The notes: a model not told the origin generated them from the sequence alone. DNA of 64,000 bases from Spartobacteria bacterium UBA695 (GCA_002298145.1 DBMP01000029.1:214533-278532), one strand, 5' to 3'; shown: positions 10,022-18,548, numbered from the stretch's first letter. Program-made: numbers and translations.

Positions 10022-11743
10022 ATGAAAAAAACCATTCTGCTGGTTGTTCCCCTCGCCCTGGCGCTCTCCGGGGCTCGCGGGGATGTCACTCTGCCTCCGC
10101 TCATCTCCGACAACATGCTGCTTGAGAGCACCAAAGCCGTTGTCTGGGGCAAAGCCGACCCCGGTGAAAAAGTCACCGTCAAACTCGGCAAAAGCGAAGC
10201 CCATGCCACCGCCGATAAAGACGGCCGCTGGAGCGTCAAACTTCTCGGCCTCCAGCCGGGCACCCCTGGCGAACTCACCGTCAGCGGCAAAAATAACCTC
10301 ACCGTCAAAAACGTAGCCGTGGGCGACGTCTGGGTCTGCTCCGGACAGTCGAACATGGAAATGACCCTCAAGTGCGGTCACCACCCCTCGGGCGGCGTCG
10401 CCAACTTCGACCAGGAAATCGCCGCCGCGAACCATCCCGACATCCGCATGTTCACCGTGCCCAAGAAAGCCAGCGAGACCCCCGTGGAGGATCTTGAAGG
10501 CAAGTGGGAAGTCTGCACCCCGGATGTCGTCGCGAAATGGTCCGCCGTCGGCTACTTCTTTGGCCGCAAACTGAACCAGGACCTCAAGCTCCCCATCGGC
10601 TTGATCCACACCTCCTGGGGCGGCACCCCCGCCCAGTCCTGGACGCCCTCCGATGTCATCCAGGCCGATCCCGAATTCAAGACCGTCTACTGGGAACCTC
10701 GCCAAAAAGAACTCTCCAACATCGTCGAGCTCAAGGCCAAGTATAACAACGAGACCCTCCCCGCCTGGCAGGCCAAGGCCGACCAAGCCAAAGCCGCGGG
10801 CCTCCCCGTCCCTGGCAGACCGCGCCCCCCTTACGGCCCCAACGAAGGCCCCACCGTCAGCGCGCTTTACAATAAAATGATCCACGGCGCCACGCCTTAC
10901 GGCATCAAAGGCGCCATCTGGTACCAGGGCGAAGCCAACGCCGGCGGCCTCGACGCCGACCGCTACAGCCGCCTGCTCCCGGCCATGATCACCTCCTGGC
11001 GCAAAGCGTGGAACCAGCCCGACTTCCCCTTCTACATCGTTCAGCTCGCCAACTTCCAGGCCCCGACGCCCGATCCCGTCGACAACAGCTGGGCCCACCT
11101 GCGCGAGTCCCAGCGCCTCGTCGCCGAGACCCTGCCCCACACCGGCCTGGCCGTCACCATCGACATCGGCGAGGAAAAGAGCATCCACCCCGCAAACAAG
11201 CAGGACGTCGGCATCCGCCTCGCCCTTGCCGCCGAAGCCCAGACCTATGGCAAAAAGATCGTCTACTCCGGCCCCGCGTTCGCCAAAGTCCAGTTTGAAG
11301 GCAACACCGCCAAGATCAGCTTCAAACCCGGCACCGCCGCAGGCCTCAAGACCACCGACGGCACCCCGGTAAAGAGCTTCGCCATCGCCGGTGAGGACAA
11401 AAAATTCGTCTGGGCCGAAGCCAAGATCGAGACCCCGGCCCCGGCCGAGAAAGCCAAGGGCAAAAAGAAAGCAGAAGCCCAAGCAGCCGCCCCGGCCGAG
11501 CCGATCCTGGTCCTAAGCGCCCCCGGCGTCGACAAACCCGTGGCCATTCGCTACGCCTGGGCCATCAACCCGCCGGTCAACCTGGTCAACGAAGCGGGTC
11601 TGCCCGCCGTGCCCTTCCGCACCGACAACTGGCCCCTGGCGCAGCCCACACCCGCGCCCAAGCCCTCCGCCACCCCGGCCCCGAGCGCCACGCCCACGCC
11701 CGCCCCGAGCGCGGCCCCCAGCGCCACGGCCAGCCCAAAATAG
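10022..11743 (+). CDS. Exported sialate O-acetylesterase-like SGNH hydrolase
   Basis: 573 residues with a signal peptide (MKKTILLVVPLALALSGARG). An N-terminal beta domain (about 25-100) precedes an SGNH-type esterase domain: nucleophile block CSGQSNMEM near residue 115, IHTSWGGTPAQSW, IKGAIWYQGEAN, and the catalytic His block IHPANKQDVGIRLA. Such enzymes remove O-acetyl groups from sialic acids or related acetylated glycans, including plant or algal polysaccharides, in the periplasm or outside the cell. The C-terminus after about residue 540 is a Pro/Ala/Thr/Ser repeat tail, possibly a surface spacer. A Lys/Ala-rich insert near residue 480 is also low complexity. The exact substrate cannot be read from sequence. 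Confidence 0.92.
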   Translation: MKKTILLVVPLALALSGARGDVTLPPLISDNMLLESTKAVVWGKADPGEKVTVKLGKSEAHATADKDGRWSVKLLGLQPGTPGELTVSGKNNLTVKNVAVGDVWVCSGQSNMEMTLKCGHHPSGGVANFDQEIAAANHPDIRMFTVPKKASETPVEDLEGKWEVCTPDVVAKWSAVGYFFGRKLNQDLKLPIGLIHTSWGGTPAQSWTPSDVIQADPEFKTVYWEPRQKELSNIVELKAKYNNETLPAWQAKADQAKAAGLPVPGRPRPPYGPNEGPTVSALYNKMIHGATPYGIKGAIWYQGEANAGGLDADRYSRLLPAMITSWRKAWNQPDFPFYIVQLANFQAPTPDPVDNSWAHLRESQRLVAETLPHTGLAVTIDIGEEKSIHPANKQDVGIRLALAAEAQTYGKKIVYSGPAFAKVQFEGNTAKISFKPGTAAGLKTTDGTPVKSFAIAGEDKKFVWAEAKIETPAPAEKAKGKKKAEAQAAAPAEPILVLSAPGVDKPVAIRYAWAINPPVNLVNEAGLPAVPFRTDNWPLAQPTPAPKPSATPAPSATPTPAPSAAPSATASPK

Positions 11744-11880
11744 GGAACAAGGATAGCCTCAAAAAAGCACAAGAGGCGCAGAAACAGAAGGTCATGCCAA
11801 CACAGCCTGTCTTTTATTTTGCGCTTTTTGCGGCTTTTTGCGGCTATTCCCAATGCGGCTTTTAGTAGCGGGAACTCTCT

Positions 11881-11909
11881 GCGCCTGAAGAGTTTTCCGT
11901 TTCAGGCGC
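11881..11909 (+). other. Perfect 9-bp stem-loop in intergenic region
   Basis: GCGCCTGAA (11881-11889) pairs perfectly with TTCAGGCGC (11901-11909) across an 11-nt loop. It lies about 140 bp after the esterase stop. No T-run follows on the plus strand, so a rho-independent terminator is doubtful; it may be leader structure for the FIST gene downstream. Confidence 0.5.
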
Positions 11910-11916
11910 GAATTCA

Positions 11917-11947
11917 CCCCCCTCTCCGAAGCCATGGGAGAGGGGGG
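11917..11947 (+). promoter_or_regulatory. RBS-sequestering hairpin ahead of FIST gene
   Basis: CCCCCCTCTCC (11917-11927) pairs perfectly with GGAGAGGGGGG (11937-11947) across a 9-nt loop. The right arm is the only purine-rich Shine-Dalgarno-like stretch before the ATG at 11950, so in RNA the 11-bp GC-rich stem would hide the ribosome-binding site and stall initiation unless opened. Confidence 0.6.
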
Positions 11948-11949
11948 AC

Positions 11950-13122
11950 ATGCTCAATCGAGCCGCATCGCGTTTAACGCTTAAGCCATATTCCGAGGCC
12001 GCCGTGGTGGAAGCCGCCCGGTCGGCCCTTGCTGAAGTTGGGGGAAGGGTCTCCATCGGCTTTGCGTTCGCCTCCGGGCATTACCAGCCCTTCCTGCCCG
12101 ATTTTCTGGAGCTGCTCACCCTCCATGCCCACATCCCGATCCTCGCCGGATGCAGCGGCTCTGGCTTGATCGGCACCAACCGCGAGGCCGAGCAAGACCC
12201 CGGCTTTTCGCTGATGCTGCTCAACATCCCCGAGACTCAGCTCCACGTAGCGGAACTCTCCGCCGACGCCGCCGAGTCCCCGCCCGCCGTCCTGCGCCAC
12301 CTCGCCGGAGTCCCCCCTGGCGAAGTCGACGCCTGGCTCGCCTTCTGCGATCCCTTCGGCTTCCCCGTCGAACCGTGGCTGACAAACTGGAACCAAGCCT
12401 ACCCGGGGATTCCCGTCATCGGCGGCCTGAGCAGCGCCCCTCCCGGCAACGAAGAGGAGGAAGTCTTCGTCTTTCACAACCGCAAAACCCTTTCCCCCGG
12501 GAGCATCGTCCTGGTGGGCCTCAAGGGCGGCCTGACAGTACGCCCGCTACTCTCCCAGGGCTGCCGCCCCATCGGCGAACCCTTCACCGTCACCGGCACC
12601 GACGGCAACCTCGTCCTAGCCCTTGGCGGCAAACCGGCCTACACCTCCCTGGCCGAAGCCTTCGAGTCCCTCGACGACCGGGAAAAATCCCTCGCCCAGG
12701 GCAACCTCTTCGCCGGGCTGGCCAGCTCGGAATACATCCAGGAATTCAAGCGAGGCGACTTCCTGATCCGGGCCATCCTGGGAGCCGACGCCCAATCCGG
12801 TGCGGTCGCCCTCGGAGCCTTCCCTCGCGTGGGCCAGACGCTCCAGTGGCAAGTCCGGGACCGCCTGGCCGCCGACGACGACCTGCGCACCACCCTGCTA
12901 CGGGAAAAATCACGCCGCCCCCAGCCCTTCGCCTCCCTGGTCTTCGCCTGCAATGGCCGGGGCCAGGAACTCTTCGGCGAACCCAACCACGACGCCCATG
13001 CCTTGAAGCAAATCATGGGCGGCCACCCGAGCGCAGGCTGTTTTTGCAACGGCGAAATCGCCCCCATCGGCCCCTCCAACTTCGTCCACGGCTACGCAGT
13101 CTCTATGGCGCTGCTGGCTTGA
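11950..13122 (+). CDS. FIST domain sensory protein
   Basis: 390 residues spanning FIST_N (about 20-220) and FIST_C (about 225-370) ligand-sensing domains. Signs are the N-terminal ILAGCSGSGLIG block, VIGGLSSAPPG, SQGCRPIG at the domain junction and the C-terminal ACNGRGQELFG and AGCFCNGEIAPIG blocks, all typical of the family. FIST domains are thought to bind small ligands such as amino acids and often feed signalling proteins. Here the protein stands alone with no kinase or cyclase fused. The start at 11950 follows a hairpin that covers the ribosome-binding site (11917-11947), suggesting translational control. The neighbouring sigma/anti-sigma cluster is on the opposite strand. Confidence 0.9.
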   Translation: MLNRAASRLTLKPYSEAAVVEAARSALAEVGGRVSIGFAFASGHYQPFLPDFLELLTLHAHIPILAGCSGSGLIGTNREAEQDPGFSLMLLNIPETQLHVAELSADAAESPPAVLRHLAGVPPGEVDAWLAFCDPFGFPVEPWLTNWNQAYPGIPVIGGLSSAPPGNEEEEVFVFHNRKTLSPGSIVLVGLKGGLTVRPLLSQGCRPIGEPFTVTGTDGNLVLALGGKPAYTSLAEAFESLDDREKSLAQGNLFAGLASSEYIQEFKRGDFLIRAILGADAQSGAVALGAFPRVGQTLQWQVRDRLAADDDLRTTLLREKSRRPQPFASLVFACNGRGQELFGEPNHDAHALKQIMGGHPSAGCFCNGEIAPIGPSNFVHGYAVSMALLA

Positions 13123-13131
13123 AGCCCCGCC

Positions 13132-13572
13132 CTACTTCAGCGACAGAATGATAATGAGCTGCCCCTCGCCGTAGAGCGGCCCTTTCAGGAAAATCGGGCT
13201 TTGGCGGGAGAGCATCACCACGGAGTGCACCGCGGGGCGGCTCCCCTGGAAAAGCTGGAGATCGAGCTGATAATTCCCCTGCGCCCGGCGCGAATTCACC
13301 AGCAGCGAAATCTGGTTGGCGGGCAGCAGCCACTGCTCCACCGCCGCGCCCATCTCCTGCGAATGCTGGCCCACGATCTGCAACTGGTTGTAGCCGAAAA
13401 TATGCTGAAGCTTCGCCGTGAACGATACCAGCTCCAGCGGCGGCGGAGTCGGGTTCGGCACCGTGGAGGCATAGACCAGCCCGCTCCAGACCACGTCGCT
13501 CCCCGCCGCCTTGGCAAAAAGTGGCGTCAGCAGCAGCAGCAGGAAAAAGAGGGGGCCCCGGAGGAAACGCAT
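13132..13572 (-). CDS. Small exported protein of unknown function
   Basis: 146 residues with a strong signal peptide (MRFLRGPLFFLLLLLTPLFAKA). The mature part is beta-rich with no motif I recognise; it contains one segment, GNYQLDLQLFQGSR, and ends GQLIIILSLK. It is the last gene of a minus-strand operon after an ECF sigma factor and a putative anti-sigma factor, 9 bp beyond the latter. By position it may be a target or periplasmic partner of that regulatory pair; this is only context. Confidence 0.75.
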   Translation of the reverse strand: MRFLRGPLFFLLLLLTPLFAKAAGSDVVWSGLVYASTVPNPTPPPLELVSFTAKLQHIFGYNQLQIVGQHSQEMGAAVEQWLLPANQISLLVNSRRAQGNYQLDLQLFQGSRPAVHSVVMLSRQSPIFLKGPLYGEGQLIIILSLK

Positions 13573-13581
13573 CGATGTGGG

Positions 13582-14145
13582 TTAATTCTTCTGTGCAGGA
13601 ACGTAATCGAGCCCGTCGATCCAAATCACCGTCGCCTGGTCGGCTTCGGAGTGGACCGCAACGGCGGAAATCGTGGGATCGGCCGTAGTGGCCTTGAAAG
13701 CCTGCGCATAGTATTCCGGCGGCGGGCCGGGCCGATTCAACACCGGCTGAACGAACGCGAAAAACAACACCGCCGCCGCCGCCAGCCCCCCAAAGCCGCC
13801 CCAAACCAGCCTCCCGAGCGGCTTGGAACCTCCCGCCACGGCCATCGGCGCCACTTCGGCAGGCGTTTCCGAGGCCGCGTCCACCGCCGCCGTCTCGGCC
13901 TGAATGCGCGCGAGCACCTGGGCATTGAGCCCCTCGCAGCCGCGCACCGGCCCCATCGCGTGCCGCCGGAGCAGATCGCCCAGCTTGAGCGCCTCGGAGC
14001 GCTCCGCCTCAGCCCGATCGCGGGCCCCGGCATCCAGTGCGGCCTCAAATTCCGCGCGCTCCGCCTCCGTCAAGCGGCCATCCAGCCAGGCTGTAAAGCG
14101 TTCGTCGGCCCTTCCGTCGTCAGCGGGAAAATCAGAGCGTTTCAT
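13582..14145 (-). CDS. Putative membrane anti-sigma factor
   Basis: 187 residues. The first 60 residues (FTAWLDGRLTEAERAEFEAAL..) resemble the cytoplasmic sigma-binding helix bundle of anti-sigma factors but lack the HxxxCxxC zinc motif. One transmembrane helix (about residues 113-133, WGGFGGLAAAAVLFFAFV) is followed by a periplasmic tail of about 50 residues. It overlaps the end of the ECF sigma gene by 14 bp, the classic arrangement for a sigma/anti-sigma pair. It would hold the sigma factor at the membrane until an envelope signal releases it (inference from family). Confidence 0.78.
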   Translation of the reverse strand: MKRSDFPADDGRADERFTAWLDGRLTEAERAEFEAALDAGARDRAEAERSEALKLGDLLRRHAMGPVRGCEGLNAQVLARIQAETAAVDAASETPAEVAPMAVAGGSKPLGRLVWGGFGGLAAAAVLFFAFVQPVLNRPGPPPEYYAQAFKATTADPTISAVAVHSEADQATVIWIDGLDYVPAQKN

Positions 14146-14782
14146 AGAGATCGCGAAGCAGGGTTTGAAGTTTCTTGCGGGCGTAGAACAGGCGCGACAT
14201 CACCGTGCCCACCGTGCAGCCCACCGAGGCGGCGATTTCCTCATAGCTCAGGCCCTCGATCTCGCGCAGCACAATCGCCGCCCGGTGTTCGGGGCTCAGC
14301 GCCAGCAGAGCCGTATCAATACGGGTCTGGATTTCCGCCCCCTCCATCCGCGAGCGGGGGCCCGGGCCCGCGTTGGGCGTCGTCACCGAGGCCGGTTCGA
14401 TGCCGTGGGCGTGCTGGTTTTCGTCAAACTCCACGCCGCACTCCACCTGTTTTTTCCGGGCCCAGTCGATCGTCAGATTCGTCGCAATCCGGTGCAGCCA
14501 AGTCGAGAACTTCGACTGCCCGCGAAACTGCCCGATATGCCGCCAAGCCTTCAGAAAGGTCTCTTGCGCGAGATCCCAGGCTTCCTCCTCGTTGCGGGCC
14601 AGATTGTAAATCGTCGCGTACACTTGGTTGCGGTATTTGGTGATCAGGCAATCGAACGCGGCGAGGTCACCCTTCTGGCACAACGCCACCAGTCGTGCGT
14701 CGTCGTTAACGCAATCCGGTTGCAACGGATCAGACGGATCGGGAGCGGGTTTATTCAAACAAAAAGAAGGGAAATTCGGCAT
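14132..14782 (-). CDS. ECF-type RNA polymerase sigma factor
   Basis: 216 residues. Region 2 is clear (about 28-95: YRNQVYATIYNLARNEEEAWDLAQETFLKAWRHI, with FSTWLHRIATNLTIDWARKK), and region 4 (about 145-205) contains LSPEHRAAIVLREIEGLSYEEIAASVGCTVGTVMSRLFYARKKL, a helix-turn-helix for the -35 element. No region 3 is present, as expected for the RpoE-like ECF group. It directs transcription of a stress or envelope regulon. It is co-transcribed with a putative anti-sigma gene (14-bp overlap) and a small exported protein. Confidence 0.94.
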   Translation of the reverse strand: MPNFPSFCLNKPAPDPSDPLQPDCVNDDARLVALCQKGDLAAFDCLITKYRNQVYATIYNLARNEEEAWDLAQETFLKAWRHIGQFRGQSKFSTWLHRIATNLTIDWARKKQVECGVEFDENQHAHGIEPASVTTPNAGPGPRSRMEGAEIQTRIDTALLALSPEHRAAIVLREIEGLSYEEIAASVGCTVGTVMSRLFYARKKLQTLLRDLYETL

Positions 14783-14846
14783 GACTTTGCGTCATCCGAG
14801 CCCCCGGCGCAACCTTTGGATTCCCAGCATGCTTAGAAAACCGCCC

Positions 14847-15515
14847 CTACGCCCCGAAGCGCTTGCGCCATTCGCAGCGGTAATCGCCCATCAGCTCGAT
14901 GATCCCGTCCCGCACCTGGAAGAGGCGCGAGTGGAGCTGGCGGCGGCGGTGCGAGCTAAGCGCCGCCTCGTCGGAAAACGCCGGGCTGGCATCGAGCGCC
15001 GCCGTGATCGCCTTCAGCGCGCGCTTCAGGTAGGCGATCGTCATGCCGATCTCCTCCACGTCGTCGTCGCTGAGCGCAGCGGCCAGCTTGGCACTGGCCA
15101 CGGCGGCATTGGTAGCGAGCTTCACCGAAGCGGGGTGATTCTGCACCTCGCCCAGCTCGTCGAAAATCTGGTCGATCCACACCGTCAGGGCAAAGCTGGC
15201 TTGGTAGAGCGGGTGCAGCTCGAAGCTCTCGGGAATCGCGGCATCCCCGTTCTCCTCATCGTCATCGTCCTCCTCCTCATCATCTCCATCCTGGAAGTCC
15301 GAGGGCCCGAAAGCCACCTCCTCCATGTCAAAATCGCCCGTCTCGACCGGGGTCGGCCAGCCCATCTCCCGCGCGATGATCTGATCGCGATCCGGGTCGT
15401 CGATGTACTGCTCCAGCAACTCCATATACCGCTCCGTCTTTCGGTCCTGTTGCTGGAGAAAGCGCTCCCAATCATACTCGTCCCACATCTTTTCGGGCTC
15501 GTTCTTGTCGGGCAT
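14847..15515 (-). CDS. Acidic hypothetical protein
   Basis: 222 residues, soluble, with no signal or membrane segment. Residues about 75-92 are almost all Asp/Glu. The N-terminal part is charged and helical (WERFLQQQDRKTERYMELLEQYI), and the C-terminal half (about 98-222) is a predicted helical bundle ending in SRLFQVRDGIIELMGDYRCEWRKRFGA. I do not recognise the family. It is divergent from the prepilin peptidase gene across about 140 bp and is transcribed toward the sigma operon with a 64-bp gap. Confidence 0.72.
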   Translation of the reverse strand: MPDKNEPEKMWDEYDWERFLQQQDRKTERYMELLEQYIDDPDRDQIIAREMGWPTPVETGDFDMEEVAFGPSDFQDGDDEEEDDDDEENGDAAIPESFELHPLYQASFALTVWIDQIFDELGEVQNHPASVKLATNAAVASAKLAAALSDDDVEEIGMTIAYLKRALKAITAALDASPAFSDEAALSSHRRRQLHSRLFQVRDGIIELMGDYRCEWRKRFGA

Positions 15516-15657
15516 ACGGTTTAGTTAGGACGGTTTTTGCGATTTCGCAAAGAATTTGTGCAGAGCCAGCATTCTTTTTATCAAAAGCGGTAAAATCCGC
15601 CGCGTCGATGTTGATCGCAGTTGACTTGCGGGCCACTTCCGCCGTTCATCTCTCACT

Positions 15658-16782
15658 GTGCAGCCCCTCTTGCAACCCTTCGCTGTTGTTTTTCAAGTCT
15701 TTGCGTTCATTTTTGGCGCCATCGTCGGCTCGTTCCTCAATGTCGTCATCTACCGCCTCCCCCTGGGATTAAGCGTAAATGAGCCGCGCCGCTCCTTCTG
15801 TCCGCATTGCAAAACGCAGATCCCCTGGCACCAAAATATTCCCCTCTTTTCCTGGCTCCTGCTGCGGGGCAAGTGCGCCCGGTGCAAAGCCCCCATTTCG
15901 TTCCGCTACTTCGCCGTCGAGCTGCTCACGGGCCTCCTCTTCCTCTGGGTCTGGAACCGGGCGCTCGGCACGGGCGAATACGCCCTTGCCCTACCTCTTT
16001 GGATCTTTCTGGCCCTCTTAATCTCGGCCACCTTTATTGACTTTGACCATTTTATTATCCCCGACGAGATCACGCTGGGGGGCACGGCCGCGGGCTTGCT
16101 CCTGAGCGCGATTTTCCCGGGCTTGATGGGCGAGACCGTTTTCTGGAAAGCGCTCCTCTGGTCGGCCGCCGGAGCCGCCTCGGGCTATCTCATCCTCTGG
16201 GGCGTCGTGGAAGCCGGGAAGCTCGCCTTTGGCAAAAAAAAGCATCTCTACAGCCCGGCTGCCGACTTCAAGTGGACCCGCCAGGGAGAGGACGCCGAAT
16301 TCGTGGTGGGCGAGGAAAAAATCCTCTGGAGCGAGATTTTCTCCCGCGAAACCGACCAGCTCATCCTCGAAACCGACACCGCCGAAGTGGACGGCGCGCC
16401 ACTGCCCCCGGAGGAAGCGGGCACGCTTCGCTTTTTCTACAACCGCTTGGTCCTCCCGGGCCGCGAACTCCTTCTGGATACGCTTTCAACCATTTCGGGC
16501 AAAGTGCGCGCCGTCATTATTCCGCGCGAGGCCATGGGCTTTGGCGACGTCAAATTCATCGCCTGCATCGGGGCGTTCCTCGGCTGGAAGGCGGTCCTTT
16601 TCACCATCGGAGCGGCATCGGCGATTGGAGCCGTGGCCGGGATCAGCCTCATGCTCCTGGGCCAGCGCAACGCCTCGGGCCGGATTCCCTTCGGCCCCTA
16701 CCTCGCCTTGGGCGCGGTGCTCTGGATCGCCGCCGGACCGGAACTGATCACCTGGTACACCGGCCTCTGGCGGATGGAGTAG
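15658..16782 (+). CDS. pilD: Prepilin leader peptidase / N-methyltransferase with insertion
   Basis: 374 residues from a GTG start. It cleaves and N-methylates type IV prepilin or pseudopilin leaders in the inner membrane. The N-terminus has GAIVGSFLNVVIYRLP and the paired zinc-type CPHC ... CARC motifs. The aspartyl protease acids are in DFDHFIIPDE and GFGDVK. Several hydrophobic segments are present. The protein is about 90-110 residues longer than usual because a soluble charged insert (about residues 190-290) lies before the second active-site Asp block. No pilin genes are nearby. Confidence 0.92.
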   Translation: MQPLLQPFAVVFQVFAFIFGAIVGSFLNVVIYRLPLGLSVNEPRRSFCPHCKTQIPWHQNIPLFSWLLLRGKCARCKAPISFRYFAVELLTGLLFLWVWNRALGTGEYALALPLWIFLALLISATFIDFDHFIIPDEITLGGTAAGLLLSAIFPGLMGETVFWKALLWSAAGAASGYLILWGVVEAGKLAFGKKKHLYSPAADFKWTRQGEDAEFVVGEEKILWSEIFSRETDQLILETDTAEVDGAPLPPEEAGTLRFFYNRLVLPGRELLLDTLSTISGKVRAVIIPREAMGFGDVKFIACIGAFLGWKAVLFTIGAASAIGAVAGISLMLLGQRNASGRIPFGPYLALGAVLWIAAGPELITWYTGLWRME

Positions 16783-16820
16783 CAGGATTTACAGGTTACC
16801 GTAAGTTCTCCGCCCCCTCT

Positions 16821-16845
16821 CGTGCCCAAACTCTATTTGGGCACG
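16821..16845. repeat. Palindromic repeat, CTCTA loop (pair member 1)
   Basis: CGTGCCCAAA (16821-16830) and TTTGGGCACG (16836-16845) form a perfect 10-bp stem around loop CTCTA. The core GCCCAAACTCTATTTGGGC recurs exactly at 23949-23967. Confidence 0.75.
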
Positions 16846-16856
16846 CTCTTGAACCC

Positions 16857-16869
16857 GCAACTCCATTGC
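16857..16869. repeat. Palindromic repeat, CTCCA loop (pair member 2)
   Basis: GCAA / TTGC stem around loop CTCCA. The 16-base unit starting CGCAACTCCATTG recurs at 23971-23986, again just after a CTCTA-loop hairpin. Confidence 0.7.
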
Positions 16870-16890
16870 AGCAAACCCTTTTTCCCCATA

Positions 16891-16934
16891 AAAAAAGGGG
16901 ACTCCGGCAACCCGGAATCCCCCTTGAATTTTTT
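16891..16934. terminator. Bidirectional rho-independent terminator (pilD / serA)
   Basis: An A-run at 16891-16896 leads into GGGGACTCCGG, which pairs with CCGGAATCCCC with one mismatch across a 4-nt loop, followed by TTGAATTTTTT. In both directions a GC stem precedes a T-run, fitting the convergent serA and prepilin peptidase genes. Confidence 0.85.
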
Positions 16935-16955
16935 AGCAGTCAGTAACGGCTCTCT

Positions 16956-18548
16956 TTAGAGCATAACCGCCTTGGCCGACTTGATGTCCGGCAGCGCGAG
17001 GAGCGCGTCGAGGACCTCCTTGTTCGGGAGCGAGTCGAGGTTGAGCACCGTGAGAGCTTCGCCACCGGCCTGGTTACGGGAAAGCGACATGCCCGCGATG
17101 TTGATCTTGTGCTCCGCGAGCACCGAGCCGAAGTGGCCCACGATGCCGGGCACGTCGCGGTTCTCCAGAAGGAGGATCACGCCGAGCGGCTTCACTTCCA
17201 CGAACCGGCCGTTGATCGTCACGATGCGGGCCTTGTTACCAAAGATCGTGCCAGCCACCGAGACGCTGGTCCCGTTGGTGCTGGCGGTCACTTCGATGAC
17301 TTCGCTGAAGTCGCTCTTATTGGAGAGGCGCGTCTCGGAGGTCTTGAGGCCGAGGGTCTGCGCGAAGGAAGGGGCGTTGACGATGTTGACCTCGTTGCCA
17401 CCGGCGGCTTTGAGGAAACCGGTCAGCACCGAGCGGCTCACCGGCGTCGTATTGACGTCGGCCATGTCGGCGCTGTAGGCGATGGTCAGTTTTTCGCTCC
17501 GCTTCGGGGCGATCTGCGAGAGGAACCGGCCCAGCTTGTCGCCCAGCTCGATCAAGCCCCCGATGGAGGCCAGCGTCTTGGCGTCGATGCTCGGCATGTT
17601 GACGGCGTTGCGGATTTCCCCTTCGAGTAGCGCGGCGCGGATGGATTGCGCCACTTCGATCCCGACGTTTTCCTGGGCTTCGAAGGTGGAAGCGCCAAGG
17701 TGCGGGGTAAGGACGACGTTTGGGAGATCGCGCAGCGGGTAATCGGCTGCGGGCGGCTCCGAATCATAGACGTCGATGGCAGCTCCGGCCACCTGCCCGC
17801 TCTTGAGGGCTTCGGCGAGCGCGTTGACGTCGATCAGGTCGCCACGGGCGGCGTTGATGACGCGGACGCCCTTCTTAAGCTTGGCGATGCGCTCGGCGTT
17901 GAGCATGTGATGCGTCTCCTCGGTGGAGGGCATGTGCAGCGTCACGAAATCGGCGCGGGGAAGAATGTCATCGAGGCTCTCGACGAGCTCCACCTGAAGG
18001 GCGGTGGCGCGGCTGGCGGAGAGGTACGGGTCGTAAGCGAGCACCGTCATGCCAAAGGCGAGGGCGCGCTTGGCGACCTCGGTGCCGATACGGCCCATGC
18101 CGATAATGGCGAGGGTCTTGCCGCGAAGCTCGATGCCTTCAAATTTTTTGCGGTCCCAGCCGCCGGATTTAACCTTGGCACAGGCCTGCGGAATGTTGCG
18201 GGCCAAGGACATCATGAGCGAGAAGGCATGCTCAGCGGTGGAAACGGTGTTTCCGCCCGGCGTGTTCATGACGATGATGCCGTGCTTGGTGGCGGCTTCG
18301 ACATCCACATTATCCACCCCGACGCCCGCGCGACCAATCGCGCGGAGCTTGGAAGCGGCGGCGAGAAGCTTGGCGGTCGCCTTCGTCTGGCTGCGAACGA
18401 CGAGACCGGAGAATTCACCGATGATTTCGATGAGCTGGTCCTCTTTGAGGCCAGTCTTCACGGTAACATCGAGGGCTCCCCCCGCGGCGAGTTCGGCTAC
18501 ACCACGTTCGGAAATGGGATCGGCTACGAGAACTTTTGGGACTTCCAT
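16956..18548 (-). CDS. serA: D-3-phosphoglycerate dehydrogenase
   Basis: 530 residues, the long (type 1) form. It oxidises 3-phosphoglycerate to 3-phosphohydroxypyruvate, the first step of serine synthesis. The NAD-binding domain has GMGRIGTEVAKRALAFGM; the catalytic Arg, Glu and His blocks are present (INAARGDLID, YDSEPP, LTPHLGAST). An intervening allosteric substrate-binding domain (about 320-450) and a C-terminal ACT domain (about 455-530, VGHFGSVLAEHKINIAGM) suggest feedback control by serine. It ends at a strong bidirectional terminator. Confidence 0.97.
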   Translation of the reverse strand: MEVPKVLVADPISERGVAELAAGGALDVTVKTGLKEDQLIEIIGEFSGLVVRSQTKATAKLLAAASKLRAIGRAGVGVDNVDVEAATKHGIIVMNTPGGNTVSTAEHAFSLMMSLARNIPQACAKVKSGGWDRKKFEGIELRGKTLAIIGMGRIGTEVAKRALAFGMTVLAYDPYLSASRATALQVELVESLDDILPRADFVTLHMPSTEETHHMLNAERIAKLKKGVRVINAARGDLIDVNALAEALKSGQVAGAAIDVYDSEPPAADYPLRDLPNVVLTPHLGASTFEAQENVGIEVAQSIRAALLEGEIRNAVNMPSIDAKTLASIGGLIELGDKLGRFLSQIAPKRSEKLTIAYSADMADVNTTPVSRSVLTGFLKAAGGNEVNIVNAPSFAQTLGLKTSETRLSNKSDFSEVIEVTASTNGTSVSVAGTIFGNKARIVTINGRFVEVKPLGVILLLENRDVPGIVGHFGSVLAEHKINIAGMSLSRNQAGGEALTVLNLDSLPNKEVLDALLALPDIKSAKAVML

